Of a stretch of 64,000 bases of DNA, positions 17,159 through 24,927 are shown piece after piece (position 1 is the stretch's first letter; every line of letters begins with the position of its first letter). Source of the DNA: GCA-002282575 sp964493995 (GTDB lineage: Bacteria > Pseudomonadota > Gammaproteobacteria > Thiomicrospirales > Thiomicrospiraceae). The position numbers and the translations under genes are program-made. The notes under the pieces were generated by a model. That model had not been told where the DNA came from and made no database searches. It was given only the letters and a program-made list of their open reading frames with translations. The stretch covers positions 1 to 64,000 of the forward strand of contig CAZBQD010000003.1 of NCBI GenBank assembly GCA_964493995.1, given 5' to 3'.

Positions 17159-17898
17159 GACGCTGATTTCCAGCCTTTATGAATCGCCACCACGCCGGCG
17201 GTGAGGTTTTCATAGCTAACCTTAACCAGTCCGGCTTGTCGGAACATATCGGCCAGCGTTTCTTGGTCGGGATGCATACGAATACTTTCGGCTAGGTATT
17301 GATAGCTATCACGGTCATTAGCCACTAATTGCCCCAAGTGAGGCAAGACATTAAACGAGTAAAAGTCGTAACCTTTGGCTAAGAGGGGGTCAATCACCTT
17401 AGAGAACTCAACGACCATGAGCAAGCCATTGGGTTTGAGCACCCGATGCAGTTCATTCAGTGCTAGCTGTTTGTCCGTCACATTGCGTAGCCCAAAAGCC
17501 ATGGTGATGCGATCAAAACTGTTATCAGCAAAGGGGAGTGATTCAGCATTGGCAACCGCATATTCAGCGCGCAGGTAACCCGCATCAATCATGCGCTGCT
17601 TGCCAATATTTAGCATTGATTCATTAATGTCGGATAAGGTAATTTTGCCTTGATCGTTCAATAACGGTGCCATACGCAAGGCTAAATCGCCTGTGCCGCT
17701 GGCTAAGTCTAGCACATGATGATGGGGCAATAAGCCCAAAGTATCAATCGCATGACGCTTCCACAAGCGATGAATGCCCATCGACATGAGATCATTCATC
17801 AGGTCGTATTTCGGCGCAACGGAATCGAATACCCCTTTGACACGCTGTGCTTTTTCGGCCCAGTCTACTTGTTGGAATCCAAAATCGATTTTCTCCAT
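17155..17898 (-). CDS. ubiE: Ubiquinone/menaquinone C-methyltransferase UbiE
   Basis: SAM-dependent C-methylation of 2-polyprenyl-6-methoxy-1,4-benzoquinol (and demethylmenaquinol in organisms that have it). The 247-residue sequence has the family start VFDSVAPKYDLMNDLMSMGIHRLWKR, the SAM motif DLASGTGDLALRM from residue 64, ITMAFGLRNVTD, and the C-terminal ENLTAGVVAIHKGWK. First gene of the ubiE-ubiJ-ubiB operon; 78 bases downstream of hslU, with an inverted repeat in the gap. Confidence 0.97.
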   Translation of the reverse strand: MEKIDFGFQQVDWAEKAQRVKGVFDSVAPKYDLMNDLMSMGIHRLWKRHAIDTLGLLPHHHVLDLASGTGDLALRMAPLLNDQGKITLSDINESMLNIGKQRMIDAGYLRAEYAVANAESLPFADNSFDRITMAFGLRNVTDKQLALNELHRVLKPNGLLMVVEFSKVIDPLLAKGYDFYSFNVLPHLGQLVANDRDSYQYLAESIRMHPDQETLADMFRQAGLVKVSYENLTAGVVAIHKGWKSAS

Positions 17899-17924
17899 GT
17901 TACAAACCTACCTATTTGTGAGGG

Positions 17925-17966
17925 GTAAGGTGTGAGGTGGGCTTCTCCTCACGTTTAACACCTTAC
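17925..17966 (-). repeat. Inverted repeat between hslU and ubiE
   Basis: GTAAGGTGT (17925-17933) pairs with ACACCTTAC (17958-17966); GTGAGG (17932-17937) can alternatively pair with CCTCAC (17947-17952). No T run, so it may be an mRNA structure or a short repeat rather than a terminator. Confidence 0.5.
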
Positions 17967-17976
17967 GCATCACTGA

Positions 17977-19308
17977 CTACAAAATGTACTGTGTTAAATC
18001 TACCTTGGCGACTAATTCACTGAGACGACCATCGACATAGGCACGATCAATGCTAACACTTTCGCCTTCACTGTTGGCTTTGAACGAAAGCTCTTCCAAC
18101 ACTTTTTCGATGACGGTGTGCAGGCGACGTGCGCCAATATTTTCTAGCTGATCGTTCACTTGATGGGCATATTCAGCAATCGCTAGAACGCCACACTCGG
18201 TAAAGTGAACATCAATCCCTTCTGTAGCAAGGAGTGCTTCCGCTTGAGCGGTGAGGGCAGCCTTTGGCTCTGTCAAAATGCGGACAAAATCTTCTATCGT
18301 CAGTGGTGTTAATTCCACGCGAATCGGTAGACGACCCTGAAGTTCAGCAATCAAATCAGATGGTTTGGTGAGGTGGAAAGCGCCTGAACAGATAAAGAGA
18401 ATATGATCAGTTTTGACCATGCCGTATTTTGTTGATACGGTTGTGCCTTCAATGAGCGGCAGTAGGTCACGTTGCACACCTTCTCGCGAAACTTCACCAC
18501 CACGGCTGCCTTCGCGTACGCAGACCTTATCGATTTCATCAATGAAAACGATGCCTTGTTGCTCTACTTTTTCTAGCGCAACACGGCGTGTGTCTTCTTC
18601 ATTAATGAGACGTGAGGCTTCTTCGTCCAACAGTTTTTTGTAGGCTTTAGCGACGGTCATGCGACGATTGGTTTTTTTGTCGCGAGCGATACCTTCAAAC
18701 ATTTCTTGGATTTGACTGGTAAAGTCTTCCATGCCAGAAGGGCCTAAAATTTCCATTTGCGGTTTGGGTGAAGAAAGGTCAATGTCAATTTCGGTGTTAT
18801 CCAGCTTGCCGTCGCGTAGTCGTTGGCGGAATTTCTCGCGTGTTTCCAAACTGCTGGGTTCGGGTTGTGCATCACGCGGTGGTGGCAACAAGGCATCTAA
18901 AATGCGTTCTTCAGCGGCAGCTTGCGCTTTAGGTCGAGCCTGTTCGATGGCGCGAGCACGCAACATCTTTACCGAGTTTTCCATCAGGTCTTTAATGATG
19001 CTCTCGACATCACGACCGACATAACCCACTTCGGTGAATTTAGTCGCTTCAATTTTAAGGAAGGGCGCATCGGCTAACTGAGCCAAACGACGGGCGATTT
19101 CGGTTTTACCCACACCCGTTGGACCAATCATTAAAATGTTTTTGGGCGTAATCTCGGTACGCAAGTCATCACCGACTTGCATGCGACGCCAACGGTTTCT
19201 TAACGCAATAGCCACAGCACGCTTAGCAGCGGCTTGACCAACAATATGTGCATCCAGTTCTTGTACGATCTGTTGCGGAGTAAGGGCAGGAGTATTGAGT
19301 GTCTTCAT
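17977..19308 (-). CDS. hslU: HslUV protease ATPase subunit HslU
   Basis: AAA+ unfoldase that feeds substrates to the HslV peptidase. The 443 residues show PQQIVQELDAHIVGQAAAKRAVA at the N terminus, Walker A GPTGVGKT (62-69), the pore motif EVGYVGRDVE, the intermediate domain of about residues 110-240, Walker B GIVFIDEIDK, and the extreme C-terminal tail QYIL that inserts into HslV. Normally hslV precedes hslU in one operon; here the upstream neighbour is the divergent ybaL, and hslV lies 26.7 kb away (45959-46513). No Shine-Dalgarno is seen before ATG 19308. Confidence 0.97.
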   Translation of the reverse strand: MKTLNTPALTPQQIVQELDAHIVGQAAAKRAVAIALRNRWRRMQVGDDLRTEITPKNILMIGPTGVGKTEIARRLAQLADAPFLKIEATKFTEVGYVGRDVESIIKDLMENSVKMLRARAIEQARPKAQAAAEERILDALLPPPRDAQPEPSSLETREKFRQRLRDGKLDNTEIDIDLSSPKPQMEILGPSGMEDFTSQIQEMFEGIARDKKTNRRMTVAKAYKKLLDEEASRLINEEDTRRVALEKVEQQGIVFIDEIDKVCVREGSRGGEVSREGVQRDLLPLIEGTTVSTKYGMVKTDHILFICSGAFHLTKPSDLIAELQGRLPIRVELTPLTIEDFVRILTEPKAALTAQAEALLATEGIDVHFTECGVLAIAEYAHQVNDQLENIGARRLHTVIEKVLEELSFKANSEGESVSIDRAYVDGRLSELVAKVDLTQYIL

Positions 19309-19316
19309 AGTCTTTT

Positions 19317-19345
19317 ATTGTAGCGGAAAATGCGGCAGGTGTCTC
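19317..19345 (-). promoter_or_regulatory. Candidate hslU promoter giving an almost leaderless transcript
   Basis: On the minus strand GAGACA (19345-19340), 17-base spacer, TACAAT (19322-19317). Transcription would begin about two bases before the hslU ATG at 19308. I found no good sigma-32 motif here. Confidence 0.4.
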
Positions 19346-19582
19346 GAATGAAATCGGTCAAACGATATGATTATCTTTGTGGCAGCCATGCCTGCAAGTG
19401 GATTGGTCTATGTCTTCCTTGTTGCCACTATGTGAACGGCTCGTTTGTATTGCGTTGTGGGTTTTTATTGCCATGGGTTCAGGTTTTTCGATTAGAATAC
19501 TAAAGGATTTTATCCTGAATACACGCATTTTAGTGGTCACGTTTTATTTGTTTTCAAGGTTCAATAAGGAAATCCAGCGCTT

Positions 19583-21286
19583 ATGGAACACAACATTCCC
19601 CTCATCAGTACCATTGCAGCGGGTTTTGGCTTTGCATTGATTTTTGGTTTTATCGCTGAACGTTTCAAGATTCCGGCGTTAGTAGGCTATTTGGCGGCTG
19701 GTATCCTGATTGGTCCGGCAACACCTGGTTTTGTCGCTGATATGTCGATTGCGTCTGAATTGGCAGAAATTGGCGTGATGTTGCTGATGTTTGGTGTTGG
19801 ATTGCACTTTTCATTTAAAGACCTGTTAGCCGTGAAAAAAATTGCTGTACCAGGGGCGGTGGTGCAAATGAGCATTGCCACGATTTTGGGTATGATGTTG
19901 GCCATGTCTTGGGGTTGGACTTGGGGGCAGGCTTTAGTATTGGGCTTGTCCTTGTCTTGTGCCAGTACGGTTGTGTTGTTAAAAGCCTTGGAAAAACGCG
20001 GTGCGCTAGAGAGCATGAACGGACAAATTGCGGTCGGTTGGCTGGTGGTTGAAGACTTAGCAACGGTGTTGATTTTGGTTATCTTGCCGCCTCTAGCCGG
20101 CGTGTTAGGTGGGAGTTTACTGACCGAATCTAGTGCCGAAGGGTCGGGCGAGCTTTGGTTAACGCTGGGTCAAACCTTGGTGCAAATTGTGGCGTTCGTC
20201 GTATTAATGCTGGTGGTGGGACGTCGTTTAATCCCTTGGTTGTTATGGCAAGTCACTAAAACCGGTTCGAGAGAATTGTTCACCTTATTGATTATTGCCG
20301 CTGCTATTGGTATCGCCTTTGGTGCTTCCGCCTTGTTCAATGTGTCTTTTGCTTTGGGTGCTTTTTTCGCTGGCATGGTGATGAAAGAATCGGAGTTTAG
20401 CCATCGCGCTGCCGAAGAGTCTTTGCCCTTGCGTGATGCGTTTTCGGTGCTTTTCTTCGTTTCTGTGGGGATGTTGTTTGAACCGAGCATTGTGTTTAAT
20501 GAGCCGCTGAAGGTATTGGCCGTTGTGGCGATTATTGTGTTGGGTAAGTCGCTGGCCGCCTTGATGTTGGTGTTGGTGATGAAATATCCGCTTAATACGG
20601 CGCTCATTATTTCGGTTAGTTTGGCACAGATTGGTGAGTTCTCCTTTATTTTGGCCGGTTTGGGTCTGACTATGGGTGTGTTACCGGCGGAAGGGATGAG
20701 CTTGGTTTTGGCGGCAGCATTGATTTCGATTGTGCTTAATCCTCTGTTGTTTGCGCTCATTAGTCCGGTTAACGATTGGTTGCTGGCACGTTCAGAATTG
20801 GCGCGCCGATTGAGTCGTCGTCAGGAACCCATGCGCCATGTGCCAGAAGTCGATGAAGCAGAAAGCAAGCCTGCTAAGGTGATTATCATTGGTTATGGTC
20901 GCGTGGGTAAGCGCATTGCCGATCACTTAGATGAGCAAGCCATACCTTATGTGGTGATCGAACAACGAAAACAACTGGTGCAGTTGTTGGTCGATGCTAA
21001 TAAACCGGTCATTCATGGCACAGCTAGTGAAGCGGAAGCTTTGCAGCAGGCTGGGATTGAGGAAGCTAATTTGCTGGTGGTGGCAACGCCAGACCCGATT
21101 AACTTACGTCAGGTGGTCAATACTGCGTTGTTGCTTAATCCCTCGATTCAGTTGGTGCTCAGAACCCATAGTGAAGAAGAGTGTGCTTTCTTGAAAGAGG
21201 AGGCGGGTGCTGCTGTGTTCTTCGGTGAAGCTGAGTTGGCGCAGGGTATGTCACGTTATGTGGTTAATCGCCTTAAACCACTGTAA
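19583..21286 (+). CDS. ybaL: Cation:proton antiporter with RCK domain (YbaL/Kef family)
   Basis: Inner membrane CPA2 family transporter, probably K+/H+ exchange. The first ~400 residues form 11-13 membrane segments with the Kef/YbaL hallmarks VGYLAAGILIGP, MLLMFGVGLHFSFKDL, SCASTVVLLKALE, VSFALGAFFAGMVM and LPLRDAFSVLFFVSVGMLF. A cytoplasmic RCK/TrkA-N domain starts at about residue 432 with GYGRVG at 437-442. It resembles E. coli YbaL more closely than KefB/KefC, and no KefF/KefG partner gene is nearby. Divergent from hslU across a 274-base gap that holds no other gene I can support. Confidence 0.9.
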   Translation: MEHNIPLISTIAAGFGFALIFGFIAERFKIPALVGYLAAGILIGPATPGFVADMSIASELAEIGVMLLMFGVGLHFSFKDLLAVKKIAVPGAVVQMSIATILGMMLAMSWGWTWGQALVLGLSLSCASTVVLLKALEKRGALESMNGQIAVGWLVVEDLATVLILVILPPLAGVLGGSLLTESSAEGSGELWLTLGQTLVQIVAFVVLMLVVGRRLIPWLLWQVTKTGSRELFTLLIIAAAIGIAFGASALFNVSFALGAFFAGMVMKESEFSHRAAEESLPLRDAFSVLFFVSVGMLFEPSIVFNEPLKVLAVVAIIVLGKSLAALMLVLVMKYPLNTALIISVSLAQIGEFSFILAGLGLTMGVLPAEGMSLVLAAALISIVLNPLLFALISPVNDWLLARSELARRLSRRQEPMRHVPEVDEAESKPAKVIIIGYGRVGKRIADHLDEQAIPYVVIEQRKQLVQLLVDANKPVIHGTASEAEALQQAGIEEANLLVVATPDPINLRQVVNTALLLNPSIQLVLRTHSEEECAFLKEEAGAAVFFGEAELAQGMSRYVVNRLKPL

Positions 21287-21302
21287 ATCGTGTTCCTATG
21301 CA

Positions 21303-21327
21303 GACATCTGCTGTCAGGGCAGGTGTC
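21303..21327. terminator. Possible bidirectional hairpin between convergent genes
   Basis: GACATCTGC (21303-21311) against GCAGGTGTC (21319-21327), eight of nine positions paired or G-U. It sits between ybaL and the convergent GGDEF-EAL gene, but has no T run. Confidence 0.35.
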
Positions 21328-21346
21328 GCTGGGGCAGCGTGGGTAT

Positions 21347-23014
21347 TCAGTTGACTAACAACTCATCGAGCATCTTGGGTGCATGCAGAATAAAGCCTTG
21401 CACATAGTCAATTTCATGGTGTTGTAACCAGTCGTAAATAAAAAAGTCTTCGACTTGTTGGGCAATCGTTTGCATCTTGGCTTCTTGTGCCATTTCGTGA
21501 ATGGCTTTGACCAAAATAACGCCATAAGCGGAGCGCTGAATTTGTTGAATCAATTGACCATCGATTTTGGCAATACTAATGGGTAATTGGGTTAATCGTT
21601 CGAACGCACTTAAATCCGCATCCACATCATCGACGGCAAACAGACAACCCAGCTTGACCAAACGTTGCATGAATTTTTCAGTGTGATTGAGATTATGCAC
21701 TATCGAACTTTCGCTCACTTCAAAACACAATAAGCCCGGCGGTAGCGCGGTGTTAATGAGCAAGGCTTCCACTGAATCTAAAAAATATTGGCTGGAAAAA
21801 GAGTAGGCCGATAGGTTGACGTGGATACGCGCAAAATTGACCATCAGTTGCGGGTGTTCAACCAGTTTTTCTAACAAGTTTTGAATCACCCATAAATCCA
21901 ACTGCACCACTAAACCCGTTTTTTCGAAAAGCGGTAAGAAGCTAGCCGGTTCTTGTTCTCGACCTTGTTCATCGCGATAACGTAATAAAATTTCGCATAC
22001 CGGAGCCAGCCCGCGTGTTGATTCAATGGTTTGATAGTAAAGTTGAAAGTCGTGATTATGCATGGCGCTTTGTAAGGCAACCAATTCACGATTAAAGTTT
22101 TGATAGGCTTGTTCATTGAATACGGCACAGCTATTGCGTCCAGAACGTTTAGCGCTAAACGTGGCGCTTTCGACCCGATGCAATAGCTCACTGACCGAGT
22201 CTGGACAGTGTTCATCGATGACAGTAATGCCAATAGAGCAGGTAACCGGCCAGTGACCATGATCAATGTCTAGGCTGATGTGTTCAATTTGCTGTCTGAG
22301 GTTGTCGGCAATCTGCTGCGCACGTTCTAACTGGCAGTGGGACAACAAAATTAAAAATTGATCGGCGTGATTGCGCGATAAATGGTCGGTTGCACGCAAC
22401 AGACTTTTTAACAACTGTGCGGTCTGAACGAGCAGGTCATCACCGTAATGATTGCCCGCCAATTCGTTCAGTTGACGAAAGTGATCGATGTCAATCAGCA
22501 GCAGGGCGTGCTGACTGTGATCGCGCTTGGCTGTCAACATGAGACGGTGACAGTGTTGATCGAACTCGAAACGATTGAATACCCCTGTTAAGGCATCATG
22601 ACTGGCATTCCAAGACAACTGTTTGCGTGAAAAGCGTGCTAAGCGCACATCGTGTAGGGTGAGCAGAACACCATTCACTTCTCCCGCTGTGCGCAAAGGG
22701 GTGGCAATGACTTCGACCGGCAGTTCACTCAGTCCATCTCGACCGATTAATAAGGCGTTACTGCCCGCATTTTCTTGTTGTCCCGATTGAATGGCTTTGT
22801 GTGCCAAACAAGGCAGGGCTTCATCGGTTGTTTCGTCAACCAAACACAACACATCGGATAAAGGGCGGTCGATGGCTTCTTGCGCACTATAACTCAGGGT
22901 GGTTTCGGCAACCGCATTGAGGAATTTAATCTTGCCCAAATGGTCGGTAACGACTATGGCATCGGGGAGGGCGTGAATGATTTGCTTGATGCGAATATCG
23001 GGTGCCTGAAACAT
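21347..23014 (-). CDS. PAS-GGDEF-EAL protein with degenerate catalytic motifs
   Basis: Cyclic-di-GMP related protein of 555 residues without membrane segments: PAS domain (about 8-125), GGDEF domain (135-300), EAL domain (310-550). Both enzyme signatures are altered. The GGDEF motif reads HADQF (216-220). In the EAL domain the metal and substrate residues Glu341 (EIL), Asn400, Glu432, Asp462-Asp463, Lys483 and Gln539 are kept, but the general-base Glu of the AEGVE motif is replaced in AQQVE (518-522), and DDFGxG reads DDVDAD. I infer a c-di-GMP or GTP sensor rather than an active cyclase or phosphodiesterase. It follows the lytic transglycosylase gene by 70 bases on the same strand. Confidence 0.9.
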   Translation of the reverse strand: MFQAPDIRIKQIIHALPDAIVVTDHLGKIKFLNAVAETTLSYSAQEAIDRPLSDVLCLVDETTDEALPCLAHKAIQSGQQENAGSNALLIGRDGLSELPVEVIATPLRTAGEVNGVLLTLHDVRLARFSRKQLSWNASHDALTGVFNRFEFDQHCHRLMLTAKRDHSQHALLLIDIDHFRQLNELAGNHYGDDLLVQTAQLLKSLLRATDHLSRNHADQFLILLSHCQLERAQQIADNLRQQIEHISLDIDHGHWPVTCSIGITVIDEHCPDSVSELLHRVESATFSAKRSGRNSCAVFNEQAYQNFNRELVALQSAMHNHDFQLYYQTIESTRGLAPVCEILLRYRDEQGREQEPASFLPLFEKTGLVVQLDLWVIQNLLEKLVEHPQLMVNFARIHVNLSAYSFSSQYFLDSVEALLINTALPPGLLCFEVSESSIVHNLNHTEKFMQRLVKLGCLFAVDDVDADLSAFERLTQLPISIAKIDGQLIQQIQRSAYGVILVKAIHEMAQEAKMQTIAQQVEDFFIYDWLQHHEIDYVQGFILHAPKMLDELLVN

Positions 23015-23084
23015 AATACATGACTCTCCAATGCCTTGCTCAAAAAGGTGAGCGCAGCCGTTAATGCGCTAGAGGGGGTGCAGG

Positions 23085-24383
23085 CTAGAGAGCCAAATTC
23101 AGGCGCTCCAGTGTTGCTGCATTGGGGTAACCATCAGCGGGTAGGTTTTGATCTTTCTGAAATTGACGTAGTGCTTGCGTACTTTTACTACCAAACCAGC
23201 CATCTACTCCCCCCGTATCATAGCCTTTATCGGTTAGGGTTTGTTGAACTTGAGTGATAAAGGTTTTTGGCCAGGGTTTTAAGTTGCTGGGTGCTTTAGC
23301 CACTAACCCCGCCTGTCCACTGAGTTTGTGCGCTAATATGCCCACCGATAAAGCATAGTTGTTCGAATTGTTCCAACGTTTAATGACCTTAAAATTGGGC
23401 CAAACGACAAAAGCCGGACCTTCATAGCCAGCGGGTAGCACTAAGTTGATACTGTCTTCCGTTGTGCCTTGCCAAGCCTGTTGACCGGCTGGGCGCACAT
23501 TCAGTTTGATTAAGTCGGCACGTTTGAATTCTTGTTTGCCATCGGCTAGGGCATAGTTAAATCCAGTGGGCAGGGTCACCTCTTGCAACCAAGGCTGGCC
23601 GGCCTGCCAACCAGAACGTTTCAGGTAAATGGCGGCAGAGGTCAGGGCATCGTCGGTGCTTGCCCATAAATTGGCTTTTTGGTCACCATCGGCATCGGTA
23701 GCGTGTTTTAGAAAGACGCTGGGCATAAATTGCATTTGCCCAACCGCACCAGCCCAAGAACCTTTCATTTCTGCGGCACTGATGTGTCCTTGATCGAGAA
23801 TGTGAACCGCGGCAATCAACTCTTTACGAAAAAAGCTGCTGCGTCGTTGATCGTAGGCTAGGGTGGTTAAGGCTTCAAGGGTGTTAAAACCGCCCAAATA
23901 AGTGCCATAGTTAGTTTCTAACCCCCAAAAGGCAACCAAAATTTCCGCAGGGAGTCCTTGTTCTTGTTCAATTTTGCTTAACAAGGTTTGAAAGCGATAG
24001 CTTTGAAGCTTGCCCGCTTGCACACGAATGGGCGAGAGGCGTTTATCAATATAGGTCCAAAAGGTCTGCGTAAATTCAGGTTGTTGTTGGTCTAACGCGA
24101 TGACCTTATCATTCAGACGTAGAAAAGGTTTAATGGCGGCGAGGGTGTTATCCTTAATGCCTTGCTTTTTCAGTTCCGCTAACAACTCATTCAACCAAAG
24201 TTCGAATGTTAGGGTGGGCGCACTAATGGCGTTGTTCAGCGTTGTGTTTGTGTCTGTGGTAGCGCTATTAACAGCTTGTGTGGCCGTCGCAGAAGAGGTG
24301 TTGGGGGAGCTTGTGGCACAAGCCGTTAATGATAGCGAAATGCCAATGGCTATTAAACTGCTCAAGCCTGCATGGGGTTTCAT
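23085..24383 (-). CDS. Lytic murein transglycosylase lipoprotein with peptidoglycan-binding domain (MltB-like)
   Basis: Predicted outer-membrane-anchored enzyme that cleaves the glycan strand of murein to 1,6-anhydro ends. A signal peptide ends in the lipobox LTAC (Cys22), followed by a Ser/Thr/Ala-rich linker to about residue 55. The SLT domain of the MltB class includes FWGLETNYG with catalytic Glu156 and WAGAVGQMQFMPS. A C-terminal peptidoglycan-binding module (VQQTLTDKGYDTGGVDGWFG; TQALRQFQKDQNLPADG) is present, which E. coli MltB itself lacks. arsR lies 12 bases upstream on the same strand, and the GGDEF-EAL gene follows. Confidence 0.92.
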   Translation of the reverse strand: MKPHAGLSSLIAIGISLSLTACATSSPNTSSATATQAVNSATTDTNTTLNNAISAPTLTFELWLNELLAELKKQGIKDNTLAAIKPFLRLNDKVIALDQQQPEFTQTFWTYIDKRLSPIRVQAGKLQSYRFQTLLSKIEQEQGLPAEILVAFWGLETNYGTYLGGFNTLEALTTLAYDQRRSSFFRKELIAAVHILDQGHISAAEMKGSWAGAVGQMQFMPSVFLKHATDADGDQKANLWASTDDALTSAAIYLKRSGWQAGQPWLQEVTLPTGFNYALADGKQEFKRADLIKLNVRPAGQQAWQGTTEDSINLVLPAGYEGPAFVVWPNFKVIKRWNNSNNYALSVGILAHKLSGQAGLVAKAPSNLKPWPKTFITQVQQTLTDKGYDTGGVDGWFGSKSTQALRQFQKDQNLPADGYPNAATLERLNLAL

Positions 24384-24395
24384 TCGACGGCCTGT

Positions 24396-24716
24396 CTAGT
24401 CGATGTGACAGAAGGTTTGTTGCATAACATCCATCAGCGTGAGCAACTCAGCATCTTTAATGCTACACAAAATTTTGCTGCCATCACGACGCGAGACAAT
24501 AATGCCTTTTTCGCGCAAAATATCAATATGCTGTGAAACGTTGCTTTGCGTCGTACCGACTTGTTCAACGATATCCATCACCGGCACTTCTTCGTTGCCA
24601 ATCACGCACAAAATTTTCAAACGCAATGGGTGAGCCATGGCTTTGAGCGCTGTTGCTGCTTTATTAATGTTATCTTCACGTCCATCAAAGGGGACGGCGT
24701 CTAAAAAACCACTCAT
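24396..24716 (-). CDS. ArsR/SmtB-family repressor, probable persulfide sensor (YgaV/BigR/SqrR-like)
   Basis: Small winged-helix dimeric repressor, 106 residues. The recognition helix is in TTQSNVSQHIDILREKGII, the wing in VSRRDGSKILCSI. The metal-binding ELCVC motif of true ArsR is absent (NEEVPVMDI there). Cysteines occur at 37 (KILC, second helix), 84 and 103 (TFC, last helix). The 37/103 pair matches the positions used for polysulfide sensing in YgaV, BigR and SqrR, so I infer a reactive-sulfur sensor; Cys84 is extra. A start at 24716 follows AGAGAGG. Two inverted repeats upstream are candidate operators. It is followed by the transglycosylase gene, 12 bases on. Confidence 0.85.
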   Translation of the reverse strand: MSGFLDAVPFDGREDNINKAATALKAMAHPLRLKILCVIGNEEVPVMDIVEQVGTTQSNVSQHIDILREKGIIVSRRDGSKILCSIKDAELLTLMDVMQQTFCHID

Positions 24717-24740
24717 GAGTTTGCCTCTCTATTTTGTTAT

Positions 24741-24771
24741 GGTTCAGCCTGCTGATCGAACTGGCTCAACC
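24741..24771. promoter_or_regulatory. Inverted repeat upstream of arsR
   Basis: GGTTCAGCC (24741-24749) and GGCTCAACC (24763-24771), eight of nine complementary, 25 bases upstream of the arsR start in the gap shared with the divergent protease gene. A candidate operator; the T-rich bases that follow on the plus strand could also make it a terminator, but no plus-strand gene ends here. Confidence 0.45.
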
Positions 24772-24784
24772 TTCTTTTTATGTG

Positions 24785-24796
24785 GCTAATATTAGC
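24785..24796. promoter_or_regulatory. Perfect 12-base palindrome in the arsR/ctpA gap
   Basis: GCTAATATTAGC is a perfect palindrome, AT-rich like many ArsR-family operators, 69 bases upstream of arsR and 132 bases upstream of the protease start. Function is inference. Confidence 0.45.
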
Positions 24797-24927
24797 ATAA
24801 AGCTATATGGGTAGAAACTCCTTTAATGCTGTCGATAGATTTTGTTGTGAATAGACACCAGTTAATGGGTTATTTAGGGTATGATTATGCTCATTTAATA
24901 GCCTTTGCTTTAGGAAAGAGAAAACAA

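Noticed and set aside
24826..24927. Longer N terminus for the CtpA protease
   Set aside because: The extra 34 residues precede a clear ribosome-binding site and signal peptide at 24928; they look untranslated.
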